From contig JAIXKR010000002.1 in assembly GCA_026932235.1 (NCBI GenBank), forward strand, positions 1-51,391: a stretch of DNA of 51,391 nt. The letters are read 5' to 3'. The notes beneath the pieces are model-generated. The model was not told the DNA's origin and did no database searches. It saw nothing but the letters and a program-made list of their open reading frames with translations. The DNA is from Burkholderiales bacterium. GTDB taxonomy: Bacteria; Pseudomonadota; Gammaproteobacteria; Burkholderiales; Burkholderiaceae_C. Below are positions 49,420-51,391 of the stretch, piece after piece. How positions within the stretch are numbered: position 1 is the first letter of the stretch; each line of letters opens with the position of its first letter. The position numbers and the translations under genes are program-made.

Positions 49420-51391
49420 TGCTCTCGGCCAACCTCGTCCTGGTGACGGCGCTGCTGTACGTGGCGCTGCTGTTCGCGGTGGCCTTCTTCGGCGACCGGC
49501 GCGCGCGCAGCGGGCGCCTGGGCTGGCTGCAGTCGCCGGTGGTCTACACGCTCTCGATCTCGGTCTACTGCACCTCGTGGACCTTCTACGGCGCGGTGGG
49601 GTCGGCGGCGCGCAGCGGCCTGGAGTTCGTCACCATCTACCTCGGGCCGACGATCGCGTTCATCGGCTGGTGGGTGCTGCTGCGCAAGATCGTGCGCATC
49701 GCGCACGCGCAGGGCATCACCTCGATCGCCGACATGGTGTCCTCGCGCTACGGCAAGAGCACGAGTCTGGCCGCGCTGGTGACGCTGATCGCCGTCGTCA
49801 GCATCACGCCCTACATCGCGCTGCAGCTCAAGGCGGTGGCCACCAGCTTCCAGGTGATCAGCGACAGCGGCCCGGACACGCTCAGCGGCATGCACGGGCC
49901 GGGCGCCGAGTACCAGATCGGCTTCTGGATCGCGGTGGGCATGGCGGTGTTCACGATCCTCTTCGGCACCCGCAACGTCGACGCCAAGGAGCGGCATCAC
50001 GGCGTCGTCGCGGCGATCGCGCTCGAGGCGGTGGTCAAGCTCTTCGCGCTGCTGGCGGTGGGCCTGCTCGTCGTCTTCGGCCTGGCCGGCGGCGTCGGCC
50101 CGGTGTTCGAGCAGGCGACGCCGCAGATGCTGCATGCGCAGGAGGTGTTCGGCCCGCGCTGGGTCGCGGTGACCTTCCTCTCGGCCGGCGCGGTGATCTG
50201 CCTGCCGCGCCAGTTCCAGGTCACCGTGGTCGAGAACGTCGACGAGGCGCACCTGCGCACCGCCGCGTGGATGTTCCCGCTCTACCTCTTCCTGCTCAGC
50301 CTCTTCGTGCTGCCGATCGCGATCGCCGGGCTGAACTACCTGCCCGCGGGCGCCAACCCGGACATGTTCGTGCTCACGCTGCCGATCTGGGCGAGCCGCC
50401 ACGACATCGCGCTGCTGGCCTTCCTCGGCGGCTTCTCGGCCGCGACCTCGATGGTCATCGTCGCCTGCATCGCGCTCTCGACGATGATCTCCAACCACAT
50501 CGTGATGCCGCTGGCGATGCGCCTGCGCTGGGTCTCGCAGAGCGCCAGCGGCGAGATCCGCCGCCTGCTGCTGGTGAGCCGGCGCGTGAGCATCTGCGTG
50601 ATGCTGGCGCTGGGCTTCGCCTACTTCCGGCTGAGCGGCAACTCGGATGCCCTCGCGTCGATCGGCCTGATCGCCTTCTGCGGTGCGGCGCAGGTGCTGC
50701 CGAGCCTGATCGGCGGGCTCTTCTGGCGCCAGGCCACGGCCGCGGGCGCCTTCGCCGGCCTGCTGGCCGGCGCGCTGCTGTGGGCCTACACGCTCTTCCT
50801 GCCGAGCTTCGGTGCCGACCTCGTGATGTCGCGCGAGCTGCTCGAGCATGGGCCGATGGGCATCGAGCTGCTGCGCCCGCAGGCGCTCTTCGGCCTGCAG
50901 GGCCTGGATCCGCTGCTGCACGCGATGTTCTGGAGCCTGTCGGTGAACACGCTGCTCTTCGTGCTCGTGTCGCTGCTGCGCGAACCGCGACCGCTGGAGC
51001 GGCTGCAGAGCGCGCTCTTCGTCGACGTCTTCCGCACGCCGGCCGAGGCCACCGCCGGGCTGCTGCGGCGCTCGGCGGCCACGCGCGACCTGAGCGAACT
51101 GGCGCAGCGCATCCTCGGGGTCGACCAGGCGCAGCGGCTCTTTCGCCGCGCTGCGCGTCAGCAGGGTCGCGGGCGCGAGGCACCGATCGCCGACGACGCC
51201 TTCATCACCCAGCTCGAGCGCACGCTGGCCGGCAGCGTCGGCGGCGCTTCGGCGCACGCGATGATCTCGCAGGTGGTCACCGGAGAGACGATCAGCCTCG
51301 ACGCGCTCGTGCGCATCGCCGACGAGACGCAGCGCATCCGCGAGTACAGCCGCCAGCTCGAGGAGAAGTCGCGCCAGCTCGAGACGACCGC
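49419..51391 (+). CDS. Sodium:solute symporter-histidine kinase (CbrA/CrbS-like, partial)
   Basis: First 657 codons of a large sensor; the 3' part is outside the window. The N-terminal 500 or so residues are a 12-13 helix SSF transporter module (SISVYCTSWTFYGAVGSAAR; GITSIADMVSSRYGKS; ITPYIALQLKAVATSF). Then comes a linker (LSELAQRILGVDQAQRLFRR, as in CbrA/CrbS) and a coiled coil (EYSRQLEEKSRQLE) where the window ends; PAS, HisKA and ATPase domains are expected after it. Relatives sense histidine, acetate or other carbon sources and control their use (CbrAB, CrbSR). Together with the receiver and XRE regulator this suggests a carbon-switch module. Confidence 0.9.
   Translation, partial: MLSANLVLVTALLYVALLFAVAFFGDRRARSGRLGWLQSPVVYTLSISVYCTSWTFYGAVGSAARSGLEFVTIYLGPTIAFIGWWVLLRKIVRIAHAQGITSIADMVSSRYGKSTSLAALVTLIAVVSITPYIALQLKAVATSFQVISDSGPDTLSGMHGPGAEYQIGFWIAVGMAVFTILFGTRNVDAKERHHGVVAAIALEAVVKLFALLAVGLLVVFGLAGGVGPVFEQATPQMLHAQEVFGPRWVAVTFLSAGAVICLPRQFQVTVVENVDEAHLRTAAWMFPLYLFLLSLFVLPIAIAGLNYLPAGANPDMFVLTLPIWASRHDIALLAFLGGFSAATSMVIVACIALSTMISNHIVMPLAMRLRWVSQSASGEIRRLLLVSRRVSICVMLALGFAYFRLSGNSDALASIGLIAFCGAAQVLPSLIGGLFWRQATAAGAFAGLLAGALLWAYTLFLPSFGADLVMSRELLEHGPMGIELLRPQALFGLQGLDPLLHAMFWSLSVNTLLFVLVSLLREPRPLERLQSALFVDVFRTPAEATAGLLRRSAATRDLSELAQRILGVDQAQRLFRRAARQQGRGREAPIADDAFITQLERTLAGSVGGASAHAMISQVVTGETISLDALVRIADETQRIREYSRQLEEKSRQLETT

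Overview
This is a 51.4 kb stretch of a high-GC (about 70 percent) bacterial chromosome. Gene content and order point to a betaproteobacterium of the order Burkholderiales, most like the Rubrivivax/Leptothrix/Ideonella side of that order. The pointers are ybgC-tolQRA, a rib gene block ending in nusB, a PEP-CTERM protein, type IV minor pilins beside glyA, and CrbS/CbrA-like sodium:solute-symporter histidine kinases. I see no rRNA, tRNA, insertion sequence, prophage or CRISPR array. Coding density is very high and many neighbours overlap by 1-8 bases.

Layout. 1-4.7 kb: the 5' part of an NMT1/THI5-like ABC binding protein, a membrane hybrid histidine kinase, and a two-domain APH/P-loop kinase. 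4.8-7.0 kb: two peptidoglycan enzymes (YcbB-type L,D-transpeptidase and YcbK/MepK-type peptidase) in the same pairing as in E. coli. 7.2-15 kb: acyl-CoA ligase, OmpA-type lipoprotein, Hanks-type Ser/Thr kinase, HpcH/HpaI aldolase, diguanylate cyclase and a Crp/Fnr regulator preceded by an FNR-type box. 15-20 kb: a complete BMP-family (nucleoside-type) ABC importer. 20-22.5 kb: ybgC-tolQ-tolR-tolA without tolB or pal. 22.5-25 kb: a TssQ-like lipoprotein behind a PEGA-domain Ser/Thr kinase. 25-30.6 kb: aminotransferase, nusB, ribH, ribB(A), a PEP-CTERM protein with a sigma-54-type promoter, and ribD. 30.5-35.5 kb: six prepilin-like genes. 35.7-39.7 kb: glyA, a lytic transglycosylase and ubiD. 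39.7-39.9 kb: a possible small transcript with its own promoter and a strong terminator. 39.9-46.8 kb: thioesterase, LLM oxidoreductase, HIT protein and a branched-chain-amino-acid-type ABC importer with a permease-ATPase fusion. 47-51.4 kb: an XRE/short-chain-acyl-CoA-type regulator, a receiver protein, a small membrane protein and the start of an SSF-histidine kinase.

How the genes work together. The importers, acyl-CoA ligase and the SSF-kinase/XRE module suggest a scavenging lifestyle that feeds on nucleosides, amino acids and short-chain acids. Envelope maintenance (Tol, L,D-transpeptidase, MepK, lytic transglycosylase) and surface structures (pilins, PEP-CTERM) form the second theme. 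Signalling genes are dense: hybrid kinase, two Hanks kinases each followed by a lipoprotein gene, a diguanylate cyclase, a Crp/Fnr protein and the SSF kinase.

Most noteworthy: (i) a candidate small RNA/small ORF locus at 39.75-39.91 kb; (ii) a well-matched sigma-54 promoter in front of the PEP-CTERM gene, which sits where riboflavin synthase (ribE) would be expected; (iii) five genes with no Shine-Dalgarno sequence whose -10-like hexamer lies 5-11 bases from the start codon, suggesting leaderless mRNAs; (iv) two kinase-lipoprotein pairs; (v) an XRE regulator carrying a histidine-kinase-like dimerisation segment without its histidine and a metalloprotease-like domain without HExxH. I do not see a clearly unprecedented multi-gene system. 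Start codons, promoter calls and RNA calls are read by eye.
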